Shown piece by piece: positions 1-6,081 of a stretch of 20,479 nt of DNA (position 1 is the first letter of the stretch; each line of letters starts with the position of its first letter). The notes below the pieces were generated by a model, which was not told where the DNA came from, did no database searches, and worked only from the letters and a program-made list of their open reading frames with translations. Source of the stretch: Methanosarcinales archaeon (GTDB lineage: Archaea > Halobacteriota > Methanosarcinia > Methanosarcinales > Methanogasteraceae); NCBI GenBank assembly GCA_003661105.1, contig QMVM01000007.1, positions 1 through 20,479 of the forward strand, read 5' to 3'. The translations under genes and the position numbers were made by a program.

Positions 1-1497
1 CTTCATCGGCTCATCAACCCATGAAGCCTCCTTGAAGCTTCCGTCCTCCGCATCTACAAGCACGACAACAAGCGTCCTCTTCTCATCAATGTAGATCGGC
101 TTAATTTCCACATTCCCATCTACTATCTTGAGGAGTTTTACCGTAGCTCCATCGAACTTCCGGATCTCAACCGCCTTCTTGGGTGCAGGCGCAATCGCCT
201 TCACCGGAACCTCAAACGGCACGATATAGTAGTCGCTGTTACCGCCCGACACGAGCATCGGCTCGCCTGCGACCGTCTCTGCAAATATATCTGCAAACTG
301 CAGGTCGTACGCAGCGAGTTCCTCGGATACCGCGTCGATTGCAGCATTCACCACATCGAGTGCATCATCGTCATCGATAACCTCAACGTCTGCTATTTGC
401 TCGCTACCATTCACGATGAGCGTCTTCTCCATCATAATAGGCGTTATCGCTCCTGCAGCAAGCCTTGGCTTTGCAGGCACGAGTCTGATATCAGCCTCGA
501 CTTCAGGAGGTTCAAGGACTGTGATATACTTGTCGTCCCAGCCCGGGATCCTCGGATCGTACGTTGGCAGGTAGTAGGTTTCGGTCCACTCAACAGCTGT
601 CTTGTAGCTGTTCTCACCGATGCAGCCCGCGCCGAAGGTGTTCGGGTCGTTCACCCAGAATCCAGAGACATTGTATCCATAAGGTGCACTGTATGTGCCA
701 TCATGTGGATTCTTGTCTGTGTGGATTCCTCTGATCCCCATCCAGAACTCGTAGTTTCCAGCCGGATTTCCACGGGCGGGAAGTGAGCCAGGACCAAGAT
801 ACTGCCACCAGCAGATGCGGTGCATCGCATGATTCAGCCCTTCGGTTGTATTCTCATGCACACCGACTGTGAAGTGGTTCGGAAGCAATCCGTTTAGTGT
901 TGCTGCCATACCATGCGGATCGATGCAGTATGGATCGCTTCCAGCGGTGTTGTTCACAATCCCCATCGCCTGAAGATCGTCCTGATCATAGAGTCCCTCG
1001 TCCTTGAACTCTGTCCACATCTTTATGACCGCCGCACCTGAGTAGTTCCAGGCTTCCTGTGCGAAGTAGGGATAGTCAGGATAGTAATTGATGCAGAAGT
1101 GGTTGAGGATGAGGTCAAGCTCAGGGAGTCCGCCCATGTCGATCTCATTCTGCGTGACATCGACAGTGGTGATGTTTACGCAGTATGTGTAGTTCGCAGG
1201 GGTCTTGTATCCGCCCGGAAGCATCTTCTTTGCAGTGATCCGGAGCGTGTCGCCATCGCTCACATTATCGCTTGTTAGGAGGGCCTGATAGAAGTTGAAG
1301 GTCTCCTGTGTCTCTGTAGTCCATCCCTCACCTGTGTTGAGGTTCGTTACCTTCACGCTCGGATCGTCCGCAGGATCGCCATTGGCATAGTTTGCCAAGC
1401 CAGAAATCAGGAATGGTGTTGGCTGTGCAGATGCTGGTGCTACAATCAGCAGCAATATGCCAAACAGCGCGATGACAATGCCCCATTTTAATTTCAT
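1..1497 (-). CDS. Secreted protein with shared N-terminal module and degenerate C39-peptidase-like domain (3' end beyond window)
   Basis: The frame is open for 499 codons from the ATG at 1497 to the window edge with no stop, so the C-terminus is missing. Residues 1-24 form a signal peptide ending PASA. Residues about 29-92 match the module found in the 595- and 3156-residue proteins (FLISGLANYANG, VTNLNTGEGW, FNFYQALL, GDTLRI). Residues about 130-310 resemble papain-fold C39-like peptidases: FAQEAWNYSGAAVIKMW sits where the family has its Q..N.CG motif, with Ser153 in place of Cys, and YEFWMGIRGI lacks the expected His, although WVNDPN resembles the family's Asp region. The rest (about 320-499) contains YYIVPFEV and a beta-rich tail that I do not recognise. 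I infer a non-catalytic extracellular binding or processing-related protein. A partial Shine-Dalgarno GGATG lies 9 bases before the start. The gene lies after a strong terminator and so is probably transcribed separately. Confidence 0.85.
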   Translation of the reverse strand, partial: MKLKWGIVIALFGILLLIVAPASAQPTPFLISGLANYANGDPADDPSVKVTNLNTGEGWTTETQETFNFYQALLTSDNVSDGDTLRITAKKMLPGGYKTPANYTYCVNITTVDVTQNEIDMGGLPELDLILNHFCINYYPDYPYFAQEAWNYSGAAVIKMWTEFKDEGLYDQDDLQAMGIVNNTAGSDPYCIDPHGMAATLNGLLPNHFTVGVHENTTEGLNHAMHRICWWQYLGPGSLPARGNPAGNYEFWMGIRGIHTDKNPHDGTYSAPYGYNVSGFWVNDPNTFGAGCIGENSYKTAVEWTETYYLPTYDPRIPGWDDKYITVLEPPEVEADIRLVPAKPRLAAGAITPIMMEKTLIVNGSEQIADVEVIDDDDALDVVNAAIDAVSEELAAYDLQFADIFAETVAGEPMLVSGGNSDYYIVPFEVPVKAIAPAPKKAVEIRKFDGATVKLLKIVDGNVEIKPIYIDEKRTLVVVLVDAEDGSFKEASWVDEPMK

Positions 1498-1543
1498 TAT
1501 TAATTACATCCATATTTATCGTACTTTGTATTTCTGAATCTTA

Positions 1544-1573
1544 TTTTCGTAATACCTAAAAGTATTGCGAAAA
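1544..1573. repeat. Imperfect inverted repeat upstream of the C39-like gene
   Basis: Two 12-base arms (TTTTCGTAATAC at 1544-1555 and GTATTGCGAAAA at 1562-1573) flank a 6-base loop with a single mismatch (G.T wobble when read on the plus strand). The repeat lies about 47-76 bases upstream of the start at 1497 and downstream of the cohesin gene's terminator. That position fits an operator or regulator site for the leftmost gene. A chance AT-rich dyad cannot be excluded. Confidence 0.45.
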
Positions 1574-1590
1574 GCCTTTCTGTCCTGTTT

Positions 1591-1632
1591 AAAAAAAAAA
1601 TAAAAATAAAAACTAACACCTTGCGGCGTTAG
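1591..1632 (-). terminator. Intrinsic-type terminator after the cohesin gene
   Basis: On the minus strand, directly after the stop codon, CTAACGCC (1632-1625), the loop GCAA (1624-1621) and GGTGTTAG (1620-1613) form an 8-pair stem with one G.U pair and a GNRA-type tetraloop. A 22-base tract of T broken only by two A residues follows (1612-1591). The stem plus T-tract marks the end of the dockerin-cohesin transcript. Archaea usually need only the T-tract, so the full bacterial-like shape is notable. Confidence 0.85.
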
Positions 1633-2604
1633 CTAAGGACAACTTAGGGTCAGTGAACCACCCGATTTGGCAGATACGAAGTATCCCTCTCCTGCTGTCA
1701 TCGTGGTAAAGCCGTGGAACGCTGATGGTGCTACCGGATTGTACACTTCGTACTCCTGCGCAGCCGCATTCCATCTCGCAACGTACCGGTAGTCCGCCGA
1801 TCCCATCGCAGTGCCGACATCCATCGTGCAGTTCGGAACGCCGATCATGTTCAAGCCCGAATTCAGTCCGGGGCTCGTCGAGGATACTGGCGAGCCCTGA
1901 TAGCTCCATGTGCTGCCGCTTGGGTCTGTGACATGCACGAAGTAACCGACTCCCGGATCCATCGTGGTCACATCCTCGAACAGCTTCGTGGTTGCATCGT
2001 ACCGCTTCACATCATTCTGGGTTACGCCTGAGAGCACTTCGGTGACGCTGTTGTCTGTAGGCGTCAGCGGCAGTGAGATCAGGTTCCAGCCTTCAGGTAG
2101 GGGCATGGTGTGGGTCTGTACATCGCCGCAGGTGAATGTACCGTTTATTGCTGTGAAATCCACAGCAAGACCAAGCGTATCCCCAACAGCAGTTGGATCC
2201 GGTCCCTGGGGATACCAGTTTGTGTATTCTAAGGAACTTTTGCCTATACCTGTGCATTTCAAGGTCATAGTCCCAAGCTCAAGTTCCCCGGGTCCAGTGC
2301 CGCCAAATTCGTTTCCGGCAAAAAACACATAGTTTCCCATGTGTTTCCAATTCCATAAGTCCCAATCAGGGTTAGTTCCTTCTTGGATATTTGTTATATT
2401 AACTACGCTGGGGTCAAATGTAATATGTGCTCCAAACGAACCAATATCACTTCTATCCGTATGTAACATAGCCCAGACAGTTACTTCATCATCAGGCCCA
2501 TCACAACTACTGTTTTGCGGAACCAGATAGAAGTGCTCATCTGCCGCTGCCGGTACGGCAAGCAATGCCAGTACCACCAATACTATTCCAAATGATTTAT
2601 TCAT
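1633..2604 (-). CDS. Secreted cohesin-domain protein with C-terminal two-lobed 'WNLISLPL' domain
   Basis: This 323-residue exported protein probably binds dockerin modules outside the cell. Residues 1-21 are a signal peptide (LALLAVPAAA). Residues about 25-160 look like a cohesin: VTVWAMLHTD, then GSFGAHITFDPSVVNITNI, GNYVFFAGNEFGGTGPGELE and LGTMTLKCTGIGKSSLEY, the usual cohesin strand order and final 'L..G..T...G.S.L' pattern. Residues about 167-322 hold two related halves, one starting EGWNLISLPLTP and ending GVGYFVHVTD, the other starting LNMIGVP and ending GEGYFVSAKS. Such halves recur in archaeal surface proteins but have no known function. There is no membrane anchor, so the protein is either released or held by a partner. 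The start has AAAGGAGATA 6 bases upstream. The gene follows the dockerin gene by 27 bases in the same transcript, which makes that protein the obvious candidate partner. The cohesin call rests on pattern, not on a search. Confidence 0.85.
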   Translation of the reverse strand: MNKSFGIVLVVLALLAVPAAADEHFYLVPQNSSCDGPDDEVTVWAMLHTDRSDIGSFGAHITFDPSVVNITNIQEGTNPDWDLWNWKHMGNYVFFAGNEFGGTGPGELELGTMTLKCTGIGKSSLEYTNWYPQGPDPTAVGDTLGLAVDFTAINGTFTCGDVQTHTMPLPEGWNLISLPLTPTDNSVTEVLSGVTQNDVKRYDATTKLFEDVTTMDPGVGYFVHVTDPSGSTWSYQGSPVSSTSPGLNSGLNMIGVPNCTMDVGTAMGSADYRYVARWNAAAQEYEVYNPVAPSAFHGFTTMTAGEGYFVSAKSGGSLTLSCP

Positions 2605-2631
2605 TCTTCTTATCTCCTTTTACTTAGGTAT

Positions 2632-5517
2632 TCAACAACCCGTATAACAATTCAATGGTCCACCAAACATCGAATTGAAAATTATTGTTGCATCTAAGCC
2701 AGTTATTAAAGTATCACGATTCACATCTGCGGCCCATCGACTAGCAACTGGTACATCAAACATAACATTGAAAGCCATCGTTGCATCCAAGCCAGTTATG
2801 AGAGTATCACGATTCACATCGCCGCAAGTCGTCAGCCTAACCCGCCAGAATCTGTTGAGTTCATTAGTCTGGCTAATGAGCATGTTCGCTGCGTCCTTTG
2901 CATCGTTGTCATTCAACCCTGATGCCATGAGAATCATGGATCCTTCCTTGTTGGTGAACTTTCCGTTATTCCATGGATTGTCGAATGCCTCGACCACTGC
3001 ACCATGATCGTATGCCGTTGTCGGTGTTGCCGGGTCGTCGTCATCCTCCATAATCTCACAGGATGTGTAGTTAAAGTACACAGGCATTCCAAGCGCCACA
3101 TGGCTTGCGTTGACCTCCTCTATGAGACTGTTTGCCATGTAATTCCCGATCAGTATCAGGTTGCTGGTGTCCTTCGCAGTACCGGCAGCAGCAGCAGTAT
3201 CATTGACGATAGATATCCGCCCGCCGGGAACCCCTCCCGCAACAAGCCTAGTTCTGATCTCATTTGCAAGACTCTGGAAATCAGCCGATCCGTCAGGATA
3301 TACGATCAACGTGTTCCAGACCGTCCGTGAACGTCCGTTTGCTGCTGCAAGGTTCATCGGGAAGCCGTGCATAAACGGCTCAGGGTACAGGTCGTCACCG
3401 GCAACGTAACTCTGCACGGTGCATGGTGGCGTGAAACTCGGTCCACCCTCGCCCGGATATATCTGCCTCTGGAAGTCCCAGTGCGCAGTCTCGTTATCCT
3501 GCATCTCGATCACGCCGCACAGGTCGTTGTTGGGCACATACCTTCCGTTGAAGTAGAGGTACCAGTAGACCGGTCCCTCGGGGTCTCCGATGAGTCCGTC
3601 GATCCCGTAGACAAACGGCTGTCCGGGATGCCCTGGGTTTGGTGTAACCGTTGCCACACTGTTTAATGCATCCCATGGTGTTGTGTTCTCTGGCACAAGT
3701 TTTGTGACCTTGAACATCGGAACATCGGCATAGCCCGAGTACTCTCCATTGTATATGGAAATGTCTCCATGGTGATGGGAGTCCCACAGCATGACCTCGA
3801 TCACTGTCAGGTCCTTTGTTGCATCGTTGTTACCTTCGTCTGACTCAGGGACGGCGCCGGTTGTATCCAGCTTGACCTGTAGGGGGTACGGTCCTCCGTA
3901 TGGTATGTCGACTACGCAGATGCCTTTCTTATCGGCTTTTGCTGCCACACTCATTGTGACGGTGCACAACAATGTATGCGGGGTGGTAGTAGTGTCCCAT
4001 ACCTCCACATCGAAGTTGTTCGCATCAGCAGTTCCATCGTTTGTGACAGTGAACTGGATTGTTGTGTAGTTGCTACCCTCTGTCGGCAGGAACACAATAT
4101 CATCCACTGTTACAACAAGATCAGCGTCGCCCGCAACGCCAGCTGCGACTGCAAAAACATCTATCAAGACGATGTTGTTACCTTCATCCGATTCACCAAC
4201 AGCTCCGTTCGAATCGATGGTCACAGTCAGTGTATGCGACCCAGACGTGGTCGGATGCCAGTTGAACGTTACCTGGCAAGATTGTCCGGGAGCTAAAGCC
4301 GGAACCGATTGCGTATCCACAATAACTCCATTATCACGGAGCGTAGCCTGACATGGACCAGACGCTATTTGTCCCTGATTTGTGATCGTCACGGTGTATG
4401 CATAGTTATGGCACACCACGTAACCGTGAGTCGAGTTATGACCTGGCAGCACAGGTCCATTAATGGGAACACCAACCAGCTCATGACCAGCTGGCGAAGG
4501 ACCAGGGTGACCAGTAAGATCTGGCTTTGGCTCATTCTCGAAGAGTATCAGATCAGCCTCGACCCAGTGAACATACTTGTCTTCTGCCCGGGTGTAGTTC
4601 GCGTAGTTACCGTTTGCCGCCAGGTAATCTATGGTGCCATTCTTCACCACATACCATCTTGAGTCGAGATATTGCCCCTGCTCATACTCGGTACAGCTAC
4701 TATCCAGCAGATTACCATTGAACCAGAGACTATCATTATCTCCGGGATCGCCGGTCAGCCATGTGCAGTAGAGCATTGCATAATCCCACGTACCAGTGGT
4801 TATGTCGCCGTTGAAGTATGTATGGGTGTAATCCAGCGCAGGATGTCCTCCCGTTGCATACGCCAACGCAGCATGTCCCTGATTGATCCAGTACCGAATC
4901 TTAGACTCGCTGCTATTCTCATACACCACGACCAGTTTGAACCCATATATTCTACCATCGAATCCGGATTCAACATCGTACGTATATCCTGTGGCACTGT
5001 TAGCCCCGGAGTCAACATAGTCAGTCACATCATACCATATCCAGTCCACCCCATGCGAGGCACTCCATACATTGTCGTTGGTATCCGGATCACCCGTATG
5101 GTCAGCCTTGAGCGTCAGGTTGCCTGCACCATCAGTGCAGGTTGCAGAGAGTGTATAGGTCCCCGAGGTATTCGTGTAGTCGACCTTCAGTTTCCCACGA
5201 TACTCCTCAGTTCCATGCCAGACGCCGGTGTAGAGATATGCAAACTTCACACCAGTGTGTGCAGGTACACTGAACGCCTCTGCGTACCCATTAGGTGGAC
5301 TTGCATAGTCCGCGCCATGTCCACAGTCGATGTATACATTGCCATGATTTACGATGTCGTTTGCAACCGTACCGTTGTAGGCAAACGCAGCGTTGTCAGC
5401 ATTGCCCTGGAGTGGAAACCCGTGCCATTCATACATTGCTACCGCTGGAGCACAGAACATCACCAGCAAAATTGATGCGCAGAGCAGCCAGCGAATAGGT
5501 CTTGGATTTTCATTCAT
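2632..5517 (-). CDS. Secreted DUF3344-CARDB-DUF4430-S-layer-like protein with C-terminal dockerin
   Basis: I choose the ATG at 5517 (961 residues) over one 19 codons upstream. It starts a proper signal peptide (MNENPRPIRWLLCASILLVM, cleaved after about 27) and has GAGGTGA 11 bases upstream. Domains in order: DUF3344-like (about 30-325, with YDVTDYV and IRYWINQGHAAL); two CARDB units (about 350-455 and 465-575, each ending in a SDEGNN motif); DUF4430-like (about 575-690, with VYGIDGL and YWYLYFNGRYV); an S-layer-protein-like part (about 730-885, with NEIRTRLVAGG and NLILIGNYMANSL); and a type I dockerin (about 898-945) with two identical calcium-loop segments DVNRDTLITGLDAT. The tail ends in two Cys. 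I infer a cell-surface component held by the cohesin encoded just downstream. No catalytic domain is visible. Confidence 0.9.
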   Translation of the reverse strand: MNENPRPIRWLLCASILLVMFCAPAVAMYEWHGFPLQGNADNAAFAYNGTVANDIVNHGNVYIDCGHGADYASPPNGYAEAFSVPAHTGVKFAYLYTGVWHGTEEYRGKLKVDYTNTSGTYTLSATCTDGAGNLTLKADHTGDPDTNDNVWSASHGVDWIWYDVTDYVDSGANSATGYTYDVESGFDGRIYGFKLVVVYENSSESKIRYWINQGHAALAYATGGHPALDYTHTYFNGDITTGTWDYAMLYCTWLTGDPGDNDSLWFNGNLLDSSCTEYEQGQYLDSRWYVVKNGTIDYLAANGNYANYTRAEDKYVHWVEADLILFENEPKPDLTGHPGPSPAGHELVGVPINGPVLPGHNSTHGYVVCHNYAYTVTITNQGQIASGPCQATLRDNGVIVDTQSVPALAPGQSCQVTFNWHPTTSGSHTLTVTIDSNGAVGESDEGNNIVLIDVFAVAAGVAGDADLVVTVDDIVFLPTEGSNYTTIQFTVTNDGTADANNFDVEVWDTTTTPHTLLCTVTMSVAAKADKKGICVVDIPYGGPYPLQVKLDTTGAVPESDEGNNDATKDLTVIEVMLWDSHHHGDISIYNGEYSGYADVPMFKVTKLVPENTTPWDALNSVATVTPNPGHPGQPFVYGIDGLIGDPEGPVYWYLYFNGRYVPNNDLCGVIEMQDNETAHWDFQRQIYPGEGGPSFTPPCTVQSYVAGDDLYPEPFMHGFPMNLAAANGRSRTVWNTLIVYPDGSADFQSLANEIRTRLVAGGVPGGRISIVNDTAAAAGTAKDTSNLILIGNYMANSLIEEVNASHVALGMPVYFNYTSCEIMEDDDDPATPTTAYDHGAVVEAFDNPWNNGKFTNKEGSMILMASGLNDNDAKDAANMLISQTNELNRFWRVRLTTCGDVNRDTLITGLDATMAFNVMFDVPVASRWAADVNRDTLITGLDATIIFNSMFGGPLNCYTGC
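2663..2820. repeat. Near-identical direct repeat encoding the two dockerin calcium loops
   Basis: The stretches 2663-2727 and 2756-2820 (unit step 93 bases, 31 codons) are closely similar in DNA, including the identical runs AAGCCAGTTAT and GTATCACGATTCACATC. They encode the two dockerin halves. Identity at the nucleotide level, beyond what the protein needs, suggests a recent duplication or gene conversion within the module. Confidence 0.75.
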
Positions 5518-5528
5518 CTCGTATGTAG

Positions 5529-5535
5529 TCACCTC
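5529..5535 (-). promoter_or_regulatory. Shine-Dalgarno site that fixes the start at 5517
   Basis: GAGGTGA on the minus strand lies 11 bases before the ATG at 5517. It supports this start, which opens directly into the signal peptide. The in-frame ATG at 5574 would place 19 hydrophilic residues before the signal peptide. Confidence 0.75.
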
Positions 5536-5584
5536 TTTTGTTTGTTTGTCTTGCAGTGTAGGATACGATCGCATTTACACCGCG

Positions 5585-5666
5585 GTTCGTTCGTATCAGT
5601 TATACTATAATCTATTATCATAGCACTTGATAGCATGATCATTTAATTCATGTTATATAAACCTTG
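5585..5666 (-). promoter_or_regulatory. Promoter and 5' leader of the dockerin-cohesin operon (leader copy 1)
   Basis: An archaeal TATA box, TTTATATAA, sits at 5661-5653 on the minus strand. Transcription should start about 25 bases downstream, giving a leader of roughly 110 bases before the start codon at 5517. The 82-base block is clearly homologous to the block at 17717-17799. Both carry CAAG..TTATATA.CATGA, then CATG.TA.CAA.TGCTATGATA (here ending 5616, overlapping the expected start site), then GTAT..CT.ATA.GAACGAAC. Conservation downstream of the TATA box points to a shared regulator site or leader RNA element, or to simple duplication of the upstream region. Confidence 0.8.
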
Positions 5667-5762
5667 TGGTTTGGATGATGGATATGAAGATGGTGTAACA
5701 TTTTCGGAGTTGTTGCGATTTGTGAAAATCGGGATACCACGCAGACACCGACACTATGATTG

Positions 5763-5769
5763 AAAAAAA
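5763..5769 (-). terminator. Possible T-tract terminator for the giant-gene operon
   Basis: Seven consecutive T on the minus strand, flanked by a short dyad (TGATT/AATCA), lie about 310 bases after the stop codon of the giant gene and about 100 bases before the next operon's TATA box. Archaeal RNA polymerase can stop at such tracts. A shorter T5 run at about 5896-5900 is an alternative. Confidence 0.35.
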
Positions 5770-5842
5770 TCAGGATATGACATCAGTACCTTCACCACCC
5801 CGTTCGTTGGTATAACCCGGCTTTTAGCGTTTGGAACCATAA

Positions 5843-5859
5843 CACATACTTTATATGTG
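5843..5859. repeat. Short inverted repeat around a plus-strand TATA-like sequence
   Basis: CACATA (5843-5848) and TATGTG (5854-5859) flank CTTTA. Together they contain CTTTATATG, which would be an acceptable TATA box reading rightward. No plus-strand gene follows, so it would at most drive a small RNA antisense to the 3' end of the giant gene. This is weakly supported. Confidence 0.25.
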
Positions 5860-5878
5860 GTAGATATGTTCGCGAAAC

Positions 5879-5917
5879 ATTAAAATTGCTACCGCAAAAA
5901 CCAGACCCAATTTTAAT
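5879..5917. repeat. Perfect 10-base inverted repeat
   Basis: ATTAAAATTG (5879-5888) and its exact reverse complement CAATTTTAAT (5908-5917) flank a 19-base loop. The element lies about 165 bases past the end of the giant gene. It may be a 3' hairpin that slows or protects the transcript end, or an AT-rich operator. Its role is unknown. Confidence 0.5.
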
Positions 5918-6081
5918 TCAAGAGATGGGTTGCCGGATAACGAAAATCAGCAGTATTAATGTTGGTTGATGGCAAGGGTATTGGATGTGTGAATGATATA
6001 TGAAGCGCGTGGGAGTGAGCGAGCCGCGCGCGATGACGCTTGACCGTGTGTGTAGAGCCGACCAACAACAGAGGATGAACA

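Larger units (their letters stand above)
5667..6081. other. Gene-free stretch between the two surface-protein operons
   Basis: I see no convincing gene in these 415 bases. On the minus strand it is the 3' flank of the giant gene. It contains a T7 tract at 5769-5763, a 10-base perfect inverted repeat at 5879-5888/5908-5917, a TATA-like CTTTATATG on the plus strand, and a GC-rich, self-complementary patch around 6003-6041. Short plus-strand frames here have no Shine-Dalgarno site or recognisable protein. Confidence 0.6.

Noticed and set aside
1328..1513. 61-codon frame starting at the ATG at 1513
   Set aside because: It is in a different frame from the signal-peptide gene that starts at 1497, has no domain, and ends inside that gene.
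1613..1909. 98-codon minus-strand frame overlapping the cohesin gene's 3' end
   Set aside because: It is out of frame with the well-supported cohesin protein and runs through the terminator hairpin.
4672..5475. 267-codon plus-strand open frame opposite the dockerin gene
   Set aside because: It lies wholly antisense to a gene with clear domains, has no Shine-Dalgarno or recognisable motif, and its composition is that expected of a reverse-frame shadow.
5518..5574. Upstream ATG at 5574 as start of the dockerin protein
   Set aside because: It would put 19 polar residues before the signal peptide, and the Shine-Dalgarno at 5529-5535 fits the ATG at 5517.
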